Assembly (NCBI GenBank): GCA_033439255.1
Contig: CM065889.1
Location: 1,674,001-1,738,000 of the forward strand
Origin: Hericium rajendrae
Taxonomy: Eukaryota > Basidiomycota > Agaricomycetes > Russulales > Hericiaceae
Direction of reading: 5' to 3'
DNA length: 64,000 bases
The position numbers and the translations under genes were made by a program. Shown in pieces: positions 21,387-31,559 of this stretch; position 1 is the stretch's first letter; every line of letters begins with the position of its first letter. The notes beneath the pieces were generated by a model. That model was not told where the DNA came from. It did not search any database and saw nothing but the letters and a program-made list of their open reading frames with translations.

Positions 21387-21796
21387 GGAATCTCAGACGG
21401 AATCGGAATTTGTGGTTGCTGGGTGCTTGCCGAGTGTTGTGGCAGAAACTGGATGCCAGACTTTACTACGTTGATGCTGCTGCTCACAGATTCACAGTTC
21501 AGTAGATACACAGTGTTCTCATACATTCTAATTAAATGTATAATCTATCACTGTCCCTTTTTTCGTTGAATTTATACAAGTTTATTTGATTTGCTGAGGC
21601 TCGAGCAACAAAGCTTTGCTCATTCAGTGGCTGAAGCACCGAGTTTAACATGTCGAGACTTCACTCCTTTTTACCAGTCTCCCTTTCCCTCCTTCGTGTT
21701 TCCTCCTCCAGCCTCCTTCCTTCCATTTCTTTCATTCTCTATTGGCTTTCAATACGGCTGGGATGGTTTTTTTAGCAGATACTTAGAGGGCCTTAG

Positions 21797-21874
21797 GTGA
21801 GTAAAAAAAAAAGCCTCTTATCATTTTTTCATACTAATCAAGAGAGTGTCAATCATTTTTCGAGCGACACTCTC
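21797..21874 (+). other. Donor + branch motif + hairpin module of E1
   Basis: GTGAGT at 21797 is followed by an A- and T-rich stretch, CATACTAATCAAGAG and then a hairpin with GAGAGTGTC (21842-21850) pairing with GACACTCTC (21866-21874). The upstream leader (about 21560-21796) is pyrimidine-rich as in E2 and E3. Confidence 0.6.
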
Positions 21875-21889
21875 GATATCTTTTATTCT

Positions 21890-23090
21890 GTTGATCCCAC
21901 ATCCTCGCGCTATCATCCTATGATCCTGCTGCCTTTTTTGCACTCTCATCGCCCCTTCCTTGGCCTGTCTACGCCACATCCACGCCCTGCACACAGCTCG
22001 TACACCCCATGCCTGACTCCAACAGGCTGCGACCCCTGCGCATGCCTCCGACCACCATCTCCTTCCACGTGCACCAGCATGCACAAGGCTACAGCATGCG
22101 TGCATGTGTGTACCACGTGACGTCATCTGCACGATGTCAACAACATGTGCACACAGGCCACGTCATCACCCATGCCCCACGTCCGTGCATGTGCATGCAC
22201 CATAGTCCCGTTGCCATGGCAATGGGACTCGGACGTCATTCATGCCTATCGGCCACGACCCCACATGCTCGCCTCAATCCCTGCAAGGCCTCATGCTCAC
22301 GTTCAACACCGTGCACGCTTGCAATGTCCTGTCCATGCACTCAAGCCCCCACACCCACTCACAACACCCTGCACCTGCTCACAACGCCTCGGACATGCAT
22401 GCCATGCCCGGTTGCATGTATGCTCCTGCACCTGCTCAACTCAACATGCCCTGCGTGTGTGCACATCGATCTGCACAGGTGCACAACAATCACACATGCG
22501 TGACGTGCCATACAGTGCCTCTTTGTGCATGCAGAATGTTCTGCAGGCCCGCTTCAGGCCTCCTGCACATGCTCGACACCTGCGCGTGCCCGACATCCCC
22601 CGCACGTGTCCAGCTCCACCTCCACATGTGCACAGATGCCAGTGCATGGTGGCACTGCAAGACCCCATCCCACAACAATGCATGCACGACACCCAGCATT
22701 CACACTCAATGCCACTTGCCCACAACGCCCTGCATGCGCGCATGCTCTCGCGTGCCTGCTCAACACCCCGCACCCTCCAGATGCTCTGCGTACATGCGCA
22801 ACATCCCACATGCATGTACACAACCTGCATGCATGCACAGCAGCCCTGACCCCATTTGTGGGCATGGCCACCCGCATGCAGCTACACATGGTCCAGCTTG
22901 CCGTGCATGGACCATGTATGCTGTGTGCGGCCCACGCCTACCTCTGTGCTCTCTGTGCTGGCATTCGTGCATGCCGCACCACCTTTTGTATGTACATGCT
23001 GTCTTTTGTGTGCCTGCGCTGTCTTTGCACCTGTGCCTGTACCCTCCACAGTGACTTGCATGCCCTCCGCATCCTGTGCCCTATGCAGTA
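21890..23090 (+). other. C-rich, CpG-decayed core of E1
   Basis: The strand is C-rich with very many TGCATG/CATGCA words. It aligns in plan, and partly in sequence, with the reverse complement of the E2 core, which instead has GCGTGCG-type CpG-rich words. Long open frames exist in several frames at once, have no domain and low complexity, and look non-coding. Confidence 0.6.
22204..22229. repeat. Central palindrome of E1 core
   Basis: AGTCCCGTTGCCATGGCAAT continues to GGGACT, a 26-bp inverted repeat with one mismatch. It lies at the same place as TCGAGTCTCGTTGCC... at 32281 in E2, with a different stem sequence. Confidence 0.75.
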
Positions 23091-23426
23091 GCTCAACTAG
23101 CTTATATATGTATGGTAGTAGATTTATTACAATTTATTATGATAAATTCTGACTTGTAATATCTGGTGCTTATCTGACTTGTGGTAGTAATCATAGGCAT
23201 CATAGTAGCCATAGCACACCTTGTTAATCATGATAGCCCTATGTATATCAGACTACAAGCTATGGAGGCTATGATAACCCTATGAATGTCACACTGTCTG
23301 CTATGTAGGCTATGATAGCTCTCATAGCTCTACATAGCTGGATAAGCAAACTTCATAGCTCTGATAGCTCAATGATAGCACCTATAATGTAACCTGCAGC
23401 TATGTCAAATTTAAATTTCTCAGATG

Positions 23427-24480
23427 AAGATCTTGAAAGGAAGATCTCAGTTTCGAGTTTTGATTTTTGAGTTCTGGGCAGATTGGGGTCTATGTAGCAT
23501 GTCTGGAATGTGATTAATCAGTACATTCCAGCACATTTTAGAACAATTAAATTGGTGGGGAACTGCCAGACTTACCTTAAGGTCAAGATCTTGCATCAGG
23601 AACCTTCAAAACTTTCTGATGGACCCTGCAGAGTCTGATCAACTGCAAGACCTGATCCAGCTGCAGGCTCTAATTAGAGATCAATTTCTGATCAGAGCTT
23701 TTATATTTTGAAATCAATAACTATTGACAGATATAGTAGTCATCCAACTTTAATCATTAGATGCAACAAAGTTTTCAATATCTAAAATTTATATAAATCT
23801 GATCAGTTCTGATCAGTCTGTGAGCATTCTGCATTGATACTTTTTTGAATCTTGAGGTCAAATATTCTGCAGCTAGCTGAGAGTAGCTGATGTTGTCTGA
23901 GAGTATCTGATGTGTCTGATGCAACTGCTGCAGGTCATGCAGACACTGTCAGATGTCTCGCAGGTCAAACAGAAAGTTTTGAAGGTTCCTGATGTGGGGG
24001 GGAGATCTCAGTTTTGAGTTTTGATTTTTGAGTTCTGGATGGCATGGAGTCTATGTAGCATATCTGGAAAGCGATTAATCAGTACATTTCAATGCAATTT
24101 AGAACAATTAAATCGGTGAAGAACTGCCAAACTTACCTCAAGGTCAAAATCTTGGGGGGAGATCTCAGTTTCGAGTTTTGATTTTCGAGTTCTGGATGGT
24201 TTGGGGGCTATGTAGCATGGCTGGAAAGAGATTAATCAGTAGAGTTGAACGCATTTTAGAACGAGAGAATTGGTGAAGAATTGAAGGACTTACCTCAAGG
24301 TCAAGATCTTGAGGGGGTAATCTCAATTTCGAGTCTTGATTTTCGAGTTCTGGATGGTTTGGGGGCTATGTAGCATGGCTGGAAAGCGATTAATCAGTAG
24401 AGTTGAACACATTTTAGAACAAGAGAATTGGCAGAGAATTGATGGACTTACCTCAAGATCATTAGAATAATGATAATTGG
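23427..24480. repeat. ~150-bp satellite-like tandem repeats
   Basis: Units share TCTGGAAAGCGATTAATCAG and GAGTTCTGGATGG; landmark copies are near 23494, 24061, 24209 and 24364, a spacing of about 148-155 bp. A MITE interrupts the second unit. From about 24480 to 24950 the sequence is AT-rich with no gene or repeat recognised. Confidence 0.75.
23594..23994. mobile_element. MITE, CATCAGGAAC family, in the satellite
   Basis: The 401-bp copy is close in sequence to the one at 11711. TG flanks both ends, and the intact neighbouring satellite unit near 24150 shows the empty site (ATCTTGGGGGG). Confidence 0.92.
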
Positions 24481-24954
24481 TTGATTTTCAACTAGGCAGA
24501 TAGGCTAGCATAGCTCAGAAGGCCTCATCTGGAAGCAGCTATCAATATCATTTTGATAAGCTTCAATATACCTTAGTTGGTATCAGATTTAGAGACCTAT
24601 AAGTAAATTAGTCTGCCAGCTCAGCAAGTTAGATACATACAAGACGACCAAGGTGAGCCGCCGGGTCAAGTACCTCCTGGTTCCAAACCATCAACCACTC
24701 AGCGGATGACTTGGAGATACCCGTCGAGCTTTGCAGCCAACATGACAAGCATGCAGGATGTAAAGCTCATGAGAAAGCAAGACTTTACTGCTGGTGCTTC
24801 AAAACTGAAATTTTGATTATATAATCAGTCTTCAAAATCATAGATTTCTAGGCATTTCTGTACTTATAATATACTATAAGAGTAGACATTGTACTAATGC
24901 TAATTGCTCATTGATTATATTATTCTTAGTATTAAAAAATATTAAAAAAGTCTG
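24481..24954. other. Spacer, nothing recognised
   Basis: Mostly AT-rich, with a short GC-richer patch near 24650-24740 that has no clear coding potential. No repeat landmark was seen. Confidence 0.4.
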
Positions 24955-25015
24955 GCATAAACTGGAATTGAACTTGCAAACTCAAGAGAACTCACACTTC
25001 ACCACCGAGTTTTGA
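24955..25015 (-). mobile_element. tRNA-derived SINE fragment
   Basis: On the minus strand GAGTTTGCAAGTTCAATTCC is a B-box-bearing T-arm relic. It is nearly the same as GAGTTTGCAGGTTCAATTCC in the SINE at 25560-25726. Confidence 0.5.
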
Positions 25016-25038
25016 TTATGTAATCATCACATGATCAC

Positions 25039-25105
25039 CACCATGGTACGGCCGTACCATGGTGAAGTGCTCATGTGATCACAACCATGGTACAGCTGTA
25101 CCATG
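25039..25105. repeat. Two tandem perfect palindromes
   Basis: CACCATGGTACGG at 25039-25064 is the first arm of a perfect 26-bp palindrome. CATGGTACAGCTGTACCATG at 25086-25105 is a perfect 20-bp palindrome of the same core, in which ACGGCCGT has become ACAGCTGT. Confidence 0.9.
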
Positions 25106-25550
25106 ATGAAGTGCTTCACATTCTATGAGTTCTGCATGGATCAAAATGCAAAAAATATGATTCAAAAGCTATAAATGAGTAGTATTCGATTCACTTGAGA
25201 ACGAGTGAATTGGTGAAGAATTGATTGAGATAACTAAGAATCAAGCATACTAGGAGGAAAAATACAGAAGTACTTCGTGTTCTACGAGTTCTGCACAGAT
25301 CAAAATGCATAAAATATGGCTAGAAAGCAATGAATGAGTAAATTCTGATACATCTAAGAATGAGTGAATCAGTCAAGAACTGACTGAGCTAGCTGAGGAT
25401 CAAGCATACTAGGGGAAAAAATACAGGAATGCTTTGCATTCTGCAAGATCTGCATGGATCAAGATGCATAATATATGGTTAGAAAGTGATAAATGAGTAG
25501 ATTCTGGTGCATTTGAGAATGTGTGAATTGGTCAAGAACTGACCAAGTTA
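25100..25550. repeat. Divergent ~150-bp tandem repeats, three units
   Basis: Units contain GAGTTCTGCATGGATCAAAA, then AAATGAGTAG and GAGTGAATTGGT; landmark copies are near 25153, 25319 and 25472. They are related to the 23427-24480 array and more distantly to the array in E4. Confidence 0.7.
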
Positions 25551-25559
25551 CAGTAAACA

Positions 25560-25726
25560 AAGTGTAAAAGAAAAAGTCTAGCCAGAGCTGGAATTGAACC
25601 TGCAAACTCGTTAGATTGAAGATGTGTGATTATATAAGCCAACTGCCTAATGGGCATAGTCATTGTTTTGGTGTCGTTTTCACTATGAAAAGGCAGTATA
25701 GAGTAAACGATTCTAAGGAATCGTAA
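25560..25726 (-). mobile_element. tRNA-derived SINE-like element
   Basis: On the minus strand it begins TTACGATTCCTTAGAATCG, has an A-box-like GGCAGTTGGCTTATATAA and a B box GGTTCAATTCC, and runs into a T-rich stretch. It ends exactly where the split E4-family element resumes. Confidence 0.6.
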
Positions 25727-26755
25727 CACCCAGACCTAGTCAGATTTGAAATATCTTTTACTGTCAGACAGCTCAGGCAGGGTATAGTCTCCCAGACACA
25801 GTCAGATTTTGAATGTTGTTCAGATTTCAGATATTCTTCAGACTTTAGATGTTGATCAGATTTTTTTTTCTTGTCAGGTCAGCCAGGCAGGGTGTAGTCT
25901 CTCAGACACAATCAGATTTTAGGTGTCTTTCAAATTTTTTTGCTGTCAGACAGGTCAGGCAGGGTGTAGTCTCTCAGACACAGTCAGATTTTTGATGTTC
26001 TCCAGATTTTAATTGTTTATCAGATTTGTTTTCTTCTCAGTTTAGCCAGGCCGGTGTAATCTCTTAGACATAGTCAGATATCAATTTACATTTAGATTTT
26101 AGCTCAATATCAAATCAAGCAGAATAATTAAAAATTAACAAGTGTAGATAGATAGACATGAATATAAGACAGTGCACTAATGTGCATTGAATAAACTTGC
26201 AAGTGAAAATGAATGTGAGTTTGAACAGAGGATAGAAATTCAATATATCATTGTTACTAGATAAAGGCTATGCAGACCAGGTAGAATATTAGTGTTGTTA
26301 TATTGTACACTTTAGTTGTAGACCTACATCATAGATTACTGTACCATTTCGGTCGTAGGCTCATCAATGTTGGCCATGATCAAATTTTTAAAATCCAATA
26401 AATCAAAAGAAAATTATTGGCATTGGAAAACCTTAGGCTCGTAGGCCTCTGTGACCTGTGATCATTGATGCGAGCCTATGACCAAAATGGTACAGTACAC
26501 TGGCAGATGTTTATAAGTCTAATTAAAAATTTGGTCATGCCCAACATTATCGAGCCTATAACCAAAACAGATAGTAGTTTGCAACACATTGTAAAACTGC
26601 CTGAAGAGGCCTACAATAGATAATATGAACAACATTGAAACCTTCAAACTTTCTGTTTGACCTGCAAGGCATGTTAGTGTCTGATGCAACTGCTGCAGAT
26701 CATGCAGAGATACAATCAGACACTGTCAGATGCCTCATAGGTCAAACAGAAGCCA
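25727..26755 (-). mobile_element. Second half of the split E4-family element
   Basis: It is collinear in reverse complement with 38255 down to about 37395 of E4: repeated CAGGCAGGGTGTAGTCTCTC blocks, then a stretch with two AATGTTG... landmarks, then a partial internal MITE (GTCAAACAGAA). It stops at a junction with E5. Confidence 0.75.
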
Positions 26756-27671
26756 GCTTTGCTCGGGATTCCTATATAAAGTTTGTGCAACGTGCATTGC
26801 CTCTTGCTCTTTAACCCCCACTATCTCTTGCCACGTCAACGCCTTCGTTGATGTCCTTTGCTCGCTCGTCGTTGTTTTTTGCTCACTCGTCGTTATTTCT
26901 TGCTCATTGTTGCTGTCTCTAAGGTAATCTTTTGATTGTTGGTCTCTGATTGCTTATACTAATACTAATGTCTATAAGTTAGTTTTTTAGATTTTGCTTT
27001 TTGTTACTTTGGTAAGTTCTTATGCGTTATCTTCATCTTCTAAGACTCATGTTTTCTTATCTTTTCTTACTTAGTTTCTTATATTCTTTTATCTTATATT
27101 CTTTTACTTATCTTATCTTATCTTCTTTTACTTACCTTATCTTATCTTATTCTTATCTTATCTTTTTATTTTTTGACTTATATTTTTGCTTTTTAGTTAG
27201 TAGTAGTGTTTGTGATATCAATATAATTTTGATGCCTTGAAATACTTTATATCTGTGTGATCTTATGTTATTATTTTGACATAATTGTAGAAAAGATTTA
27301 AAGTTCTAATAAATTTTAATGCTTTAATATATATATCAGGTCTACATGTTAAATGTAAGATATATAAGACACATATTGAATATAAGATATGTGAGGCATA
27401 TATTATACATAGATTATGTGAGACACATATTGAATATAGGATATGTAAGACACATAAGCCTTATAGCTTTCATAGCTAGTCATACTATCATAGCTACATA
27501 GTCAGCTCTCATAGCTATGATAGTACTCCATAGCACTCCATAGCATCTCCTTTGAGCCTCATAGCACTACATAGCATTACCCTTTAGCTATGTGGGCTAT
27601 ACAATAAAGGGCAATACTATGAAGCTAGGAGATCTATGTAGACTATGTACCACTGGCAAATTTTTCAGATG
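26756..27671 (+). mobile_element. Right half of a GC-cored TIR element (E5)
   Basis: From left to right it has the CTATATAAA promoter (26773-26780), the leader with CTCTTTAACCCCCACTATC, TTGCTCA-type leader repeats, donor-like GTAATC and GTAAGTTC steps with TACTAAT motifs, subterminal AGCTATGATAGT-type repeats (27460-27640) and the terminus AAATTTTTCAGATG. The GC core and left arm are missing. Confidence 0.75.
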
Positions 27672-28017
27672 TTGTGGCAGGGTTGGGAGGATGAGGCATC
27701 ACTGGTAGGGTTTTCGACGGGGTGTGTGACAGATGTTGCTGCAGACACCGAGCCTAGATCCCTGAGTGGTGGCAGTGTGGAGAGCGATGATGAGGACAAG
27801 GAAGTCGAGAGCATGGCTGAGGATGATGCTGGATCACGCAGGAAGAGAGTGAGACATAGCGAGGGTGAGGGAGGGCAGCAGCCCGAGTGTCGAATGAACT
27901 GAATAGGTAGCAAGCTATTTTCCTGGCTGCTTCCCACCGGGGTCGTTGGGCAAATGGTAGTGTATCCATGTTATTGACTTGGACTGGTCCATTGGTTACA
28001 TGGCACTTATGTTGGCA

Positions 28018-28479
28018 TCATTCTAGTACAAGCTGGTCTTGTTCCCAATTGATGTTGGGGTTGTGTTCTCGCAGCCAGTCGGTTCCTAAGATCATGTCAT
28101 CTTGTCCTAAATCTGTGATGTAAAATCGTGTCTTCTCTGTGTGCGTTGCATTCCCAGGTCCCTTGATTCCGATGCGTAAGACACAGTAATGGGTAATTTG
28201 ACCAAGGGCATTTTCCGAGTCATCGACATTTTTGACTGAGATAGGTTTCATGAGGGGAATTGTCTTGATGTGATACTGGTTGACAATCCTCCAGTTGATA
28301 AGAATGCCTGTGGCTCCACTGTCCACCAGGCCTTTAACAGCGAAGTTTTGTTGTTTTCCTAAAATTATGATGATAATGCGGATAAATGGAGAACCATTAT
28401 ATTTCAATGAGGATATGTGTAAATTGGCTGGCCAATTTGGTAAATAAGAGTCCATTGAAACATCATCATCTGGTATCAA
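28018..28479 (-). pseudogene. Gypsy aspartic protease, motif intact
   Basis: A 153-residue frame has FAVKGLVDSGATGILIN with the catalytic DSGA retained and ILGTDWLREHNP downstream. It is nearly the same as 10374-10832, where the Asp is Asn. The surrounding pol is truncated, so it is a fragment. Confidence 0.85.
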
Positions 28480-28619
28480 GAGTATATCAAAATGATTTGG
28501 AGAAGCAATTTGCAGACCTTTCGTCCTCCATAATGTTGTGGCATGAGGACACTCTAAAAACCCTCCTGGTCTTCAGGTACTTCAAGGTTGAGAGCAGCTT
28601 GCATGAGAGTCTGAGCTTC

Positions 28620-31040
28620 TTACAGGTCAGACTCACTCATCTGTTGCATGGCTTGAGCCATTGTGAAGAGGAAAGTAGGGGTTTCTATCTCAGTGTTCCT
28701 GGCATTGACTGACCCTCCTGCTGTAGCTCTGGTAGAGGAGGGTTGTCCATTCTGATTGCGATAGAACATTGCAACATGACCTGTTCCTCTACATTTGTAG
28801 CAGAGATTGTTGGTGTGATGATGTTCACACTCTTCTGGAGACAAATGAGGGCCTTGGTATTTGCCGGGGCGACATTGGAATGCTCCAACCAAGACTTTGG
28901 CTGAGTCTATGTCTGAGCAGCATTGTGAGTCCTTGGAGAGTGTTTCCAACAGCTGGTTGGGATATAAGAAACTTCCCCTTCCCTTGGTCTAGTCTTGGTC
29001 AGAGCGGCTCTCTCGAAGGTGCATGTCCAGCATGGTGGCTCTATTCTGCCAATCAAGAAGGGTCTTTGGAGGATTCTCTGCAATGGTTATCTGCTTTGAG
29101 ATCTCGCTGTTGAGGCCTTTCTTGTAGGTACTGATGAGTCCCACACCATTAAGGAGAGAGAGGTCAGCCAGCATGTTAAAAGTGGTGATGTATTCATCGA
29201 CACTCCTGTTTCCTTGTCTGAGACACTGGATGTCAAAGAGGGCTGATTCTGCATCATGGATCTCTCTGAACTGCTTATGGAGGTCTGCTTTGAACTTGGC
29301 CCATGTGAGGGCTTCTTTCCCATCTTCTTTGAGTTCATCAAGTTGGTTGAAGTACTTGGCTGCCCAGGGTCCTGCAGTGCCTCCCTGGATGTAGGAAAGG
29401 GTGAAGTAGATCTGTGTGACTGCATCAGGAAATTGATCAGCTTTAAGTTTGAAATGGAGTTTGCATTGGCTGATGAACTCCTTGAGCTTGGTGCAAACAC
29501 CCGTAAAAGGTGTCGGCTTATTGACATCTGGACCCTTTGCCATCTCGTCTTCTTCATCACTGTCACTCTCTGCTGGGTCAATGTATCAGGAAGCTCCTAA
29601 ACTTTCTGAGATAGTCTGGCATTTTTACAATAATTGCAGCTACTGCAGAGTCTGATACACCTGTTACAAATTCTCATATGTTAATATCTCATTGAATATT
29701 TAGCTTAAACAGTAAAGACCTCTTGTCAGATGTAGTAGTTATCTATCTTTAATTATTAAATATAATACAATTTCTCTAATCTAAAATTTACAAAAATCTT
29801 TTGTTGTCTGAGATCATTTCTGACTGAATCTGGTAGTCAAATAATCTGACACTGTCTGATACTGTCTGATTCTATCTTAACCTAACTAATAGCTCTCTGA
29901 CATCATCTGATATATCTGACTTGACTCGCACGATGTCCTGCAGATCCTGCAGATTTTCACAAGTCAAATCAGAAAGTTTAGAGGCTTCCTGATGTGGTTC
30001 TTTGGAGATCTCCAAGTCCCAAGAGGTCATGGGTTGGGTCTGTGGTAAAGGGTAATGGGCAGAGTGCTGGGTCTAGTGTTGGATTGAAGGGCTCAAGGAC
30101 AGGTCTTCTAATGGTTCTTGCTGTGAGGGGAGAGCTATTGGAGGGTTCCAAGTTGCTGTCTGGGTCTTCTTTAGGATTGGATGTCCTAGGTAGAGGAACC
30201 GGTGTTTCGAAGATGGGGTCTGGGATGGAAGGTAGGGAGATGGAGGGGTCAATGGAAGATGCTGCTTTAGAACTCTGGAGTTCCTCAAGTTCACTGGCCA
30301 GGGTTTCACTGATCCTAGAATCAGCATAGGAAAAGGTGGGGTAGGAGCATAATAGGTGACAGGTCTGGTAAGGTCGACCTGTTCTTCCTGGATTCAGGTG
30401 TCTCTAGTTGTTCCATATAGGATATAGAATTGGTGCATCTTGTGGTCAAACTGGTAGTGGATTTTATTGATATCATCATAGAGGTAGCTAGATGATTAAG
30501 TCCTAGGAAATGTCAGAGTAGAGAGGAGTACACGCTCAGATTGTTGGACTATTTGCCTGTGTCATTCTCCTTTGAGTAGATAGTTTGTTCTGTAGAATTC
30601 TGCTGGGGCATTTTCCTTGGTAGAAGTGACTTTCTTTTCTTTCCTCCAAATCCTTATGAGTTTGCCATCTTCATTGTGGTATATCAAATCCTTGTTGTAG
30701 TAAAGGAGGTCTGCTGCTTCGTTTTAGGTGTAGAGTTTTGGCCACATCTTGATTCTACAGATTTGGTAAGGGGTTGCTTGATCCTCCTCTAAGTAGCAAC
30801 AATGTGTCCTATCTTTGTCAGATAATTGGTTATCTGATGATCTGAGAGGAATGTATAGGGGAACGAGAGGAGCAATGGTGATGTTTGGTGAGGGGGGTGA
30901 CTCCGGTGTATGGAGTAGACCCTAAAGATCTTCACAGAAGATTCTTGATGGTGGATGGAATGGTAGCAGTCTGTTGTTGAGACTGTAGACCAGTTTGTGT
31001 AGGGTGAGCAGTAGGAGAGCTTAACCAAGTGCTAAGGACT
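28620..31040 (-). pseudogene. Gypsy Gag, copy 2 (split by a MITE)
   Basis: The capsid part (28989-29543) is open for 184 residues (MAKGPDVNKPTPF; ALTWAKFKADLHKQF; LRQGNRSVDEYITTF). A zinc knuckle follows (CYKCRGTGHVAMFY, in which the last Cys has become Tyr). The N-terminal part above 29994 is broken by several stops. Loss of the fourth zinc ligand would weaken RNA binding. Confidence 0.8.
29584..29994. mobile_element. Divergent MITE (TATCAGGAAGC...) in gag
   Basis: The 411-bp element starts TATCAGGAAGCTCCTAAAC and ends in the complement GGCTTCCTGATG. TG flanks both ends, and copy 1 near 12332 has the uninterrupted site (GGGTCAATAGCTC). It is a third subfamily of the CATCAGGA group. Confidence 0.85.
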
Positions 31041-31182
31041 GATGTCCTGAAGTGACTGAGTAGGGGCTCAAGCTACACACAAACAACAAAGGCTGACCTG
31101 CTCAAGAGATGATCAACGATGGAGAGAGTCGAGAATGATTGAGAGAGGGAAGCGCAAAGTGGAGGGACTTAAAGGGCACTGG
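31041..31182 (-). repeat. LTR of Gypsy copy 2, inner part
   Basis: It matches copy 1 LTR at 13377-13790 without the foldback MITE. It continues at 34102 after E2. The inner edge is approximate. Confidence 0.55.
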
Positions 31183-31559
31183 CATCTCAAAAATGTGAAA
31201 TCTACATAGCTACCAGCCAATGCTATGCTTGCTTTTATAGTGCTATGGCTGCTATGTAGTTGGGCTGCACAACTATACAGAAGTATGAGAGCTATCATAG
31301 CTGCCATAGCTATGGGTGATAGCTATGTAGTACTACATAGCTATAGCACACTACTATGTCTGCTATGTAAGTTATATGTTTGAGTCTTCTTCTATGTAAG
31401 CTATGGATGCTATGTTCAATATACAGCTTCATAAGGCTGCTATGGAACCTCAGGTTGCTATACAGTCTGTAGGAGTCTATAGTTTCTAGCATTGTAATGT
31501 ATTACGACATTGAGGTAATTACACAACATTGAACTACTACAATATACTACATACAAAGT

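Larger units (their letters stand above)
20529..23426. mobile_element. GC-cored non-coding TIR element E1, complete
   Basis: The 2898-bp element has terminal repeats CATCTGAGAAAT and an AA target duplication: the flanks join to AAGGTCAAGATCTTG, matching neighbouring satellite units. Order: subterminal AGCTATCATAGCT-type repeats (20560-20760), AT-rich DNA with intron-like repeats (20900-21240), a leftward TATATAA promoter (21380-21386), a rightward leader with donor-hairpin module, a GC-rich core with a central palindrome, and subterminal repeats (23190-23400). No transposase or other domain is seen. Confidence 0.85.
20378..25726 (+). mobile_element. 5.35-kb composite insertion (tRNA-like ends, 150-bp repeats, nested E1)
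   Basis: It interrupts an E4-family element whose two halves lie at 20234-20377 and 25727-26755. The left edge (TTGGTGAAAGAGGGCCGATG...ACGATTCC) is weakly tRNA-like and also starts the short copy at 19312. The centre consists of ~150-bp satellite units, and the right edge is a tRNA-derived SINE. E1 and a MITE are nested. It may be one large repeat-bearing element or several successive insertions. Confidence 0.5.

Noticed and set aside
22145-23054. Cys/His-rich open frames in the E1 core (up to 270 codons)
   Set aside because: They result from TGCATG/CATGCA-rich sequence; Cys-His spacing is irregular and several frames are open together, so a zinc-finger protein is not supported.
27022-27240. 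Hydrophobic 72-codon frame
   Set aside because: It lies in the T-rich leader repeats of E5 and is broken by a one-base difference in the second occurrence.
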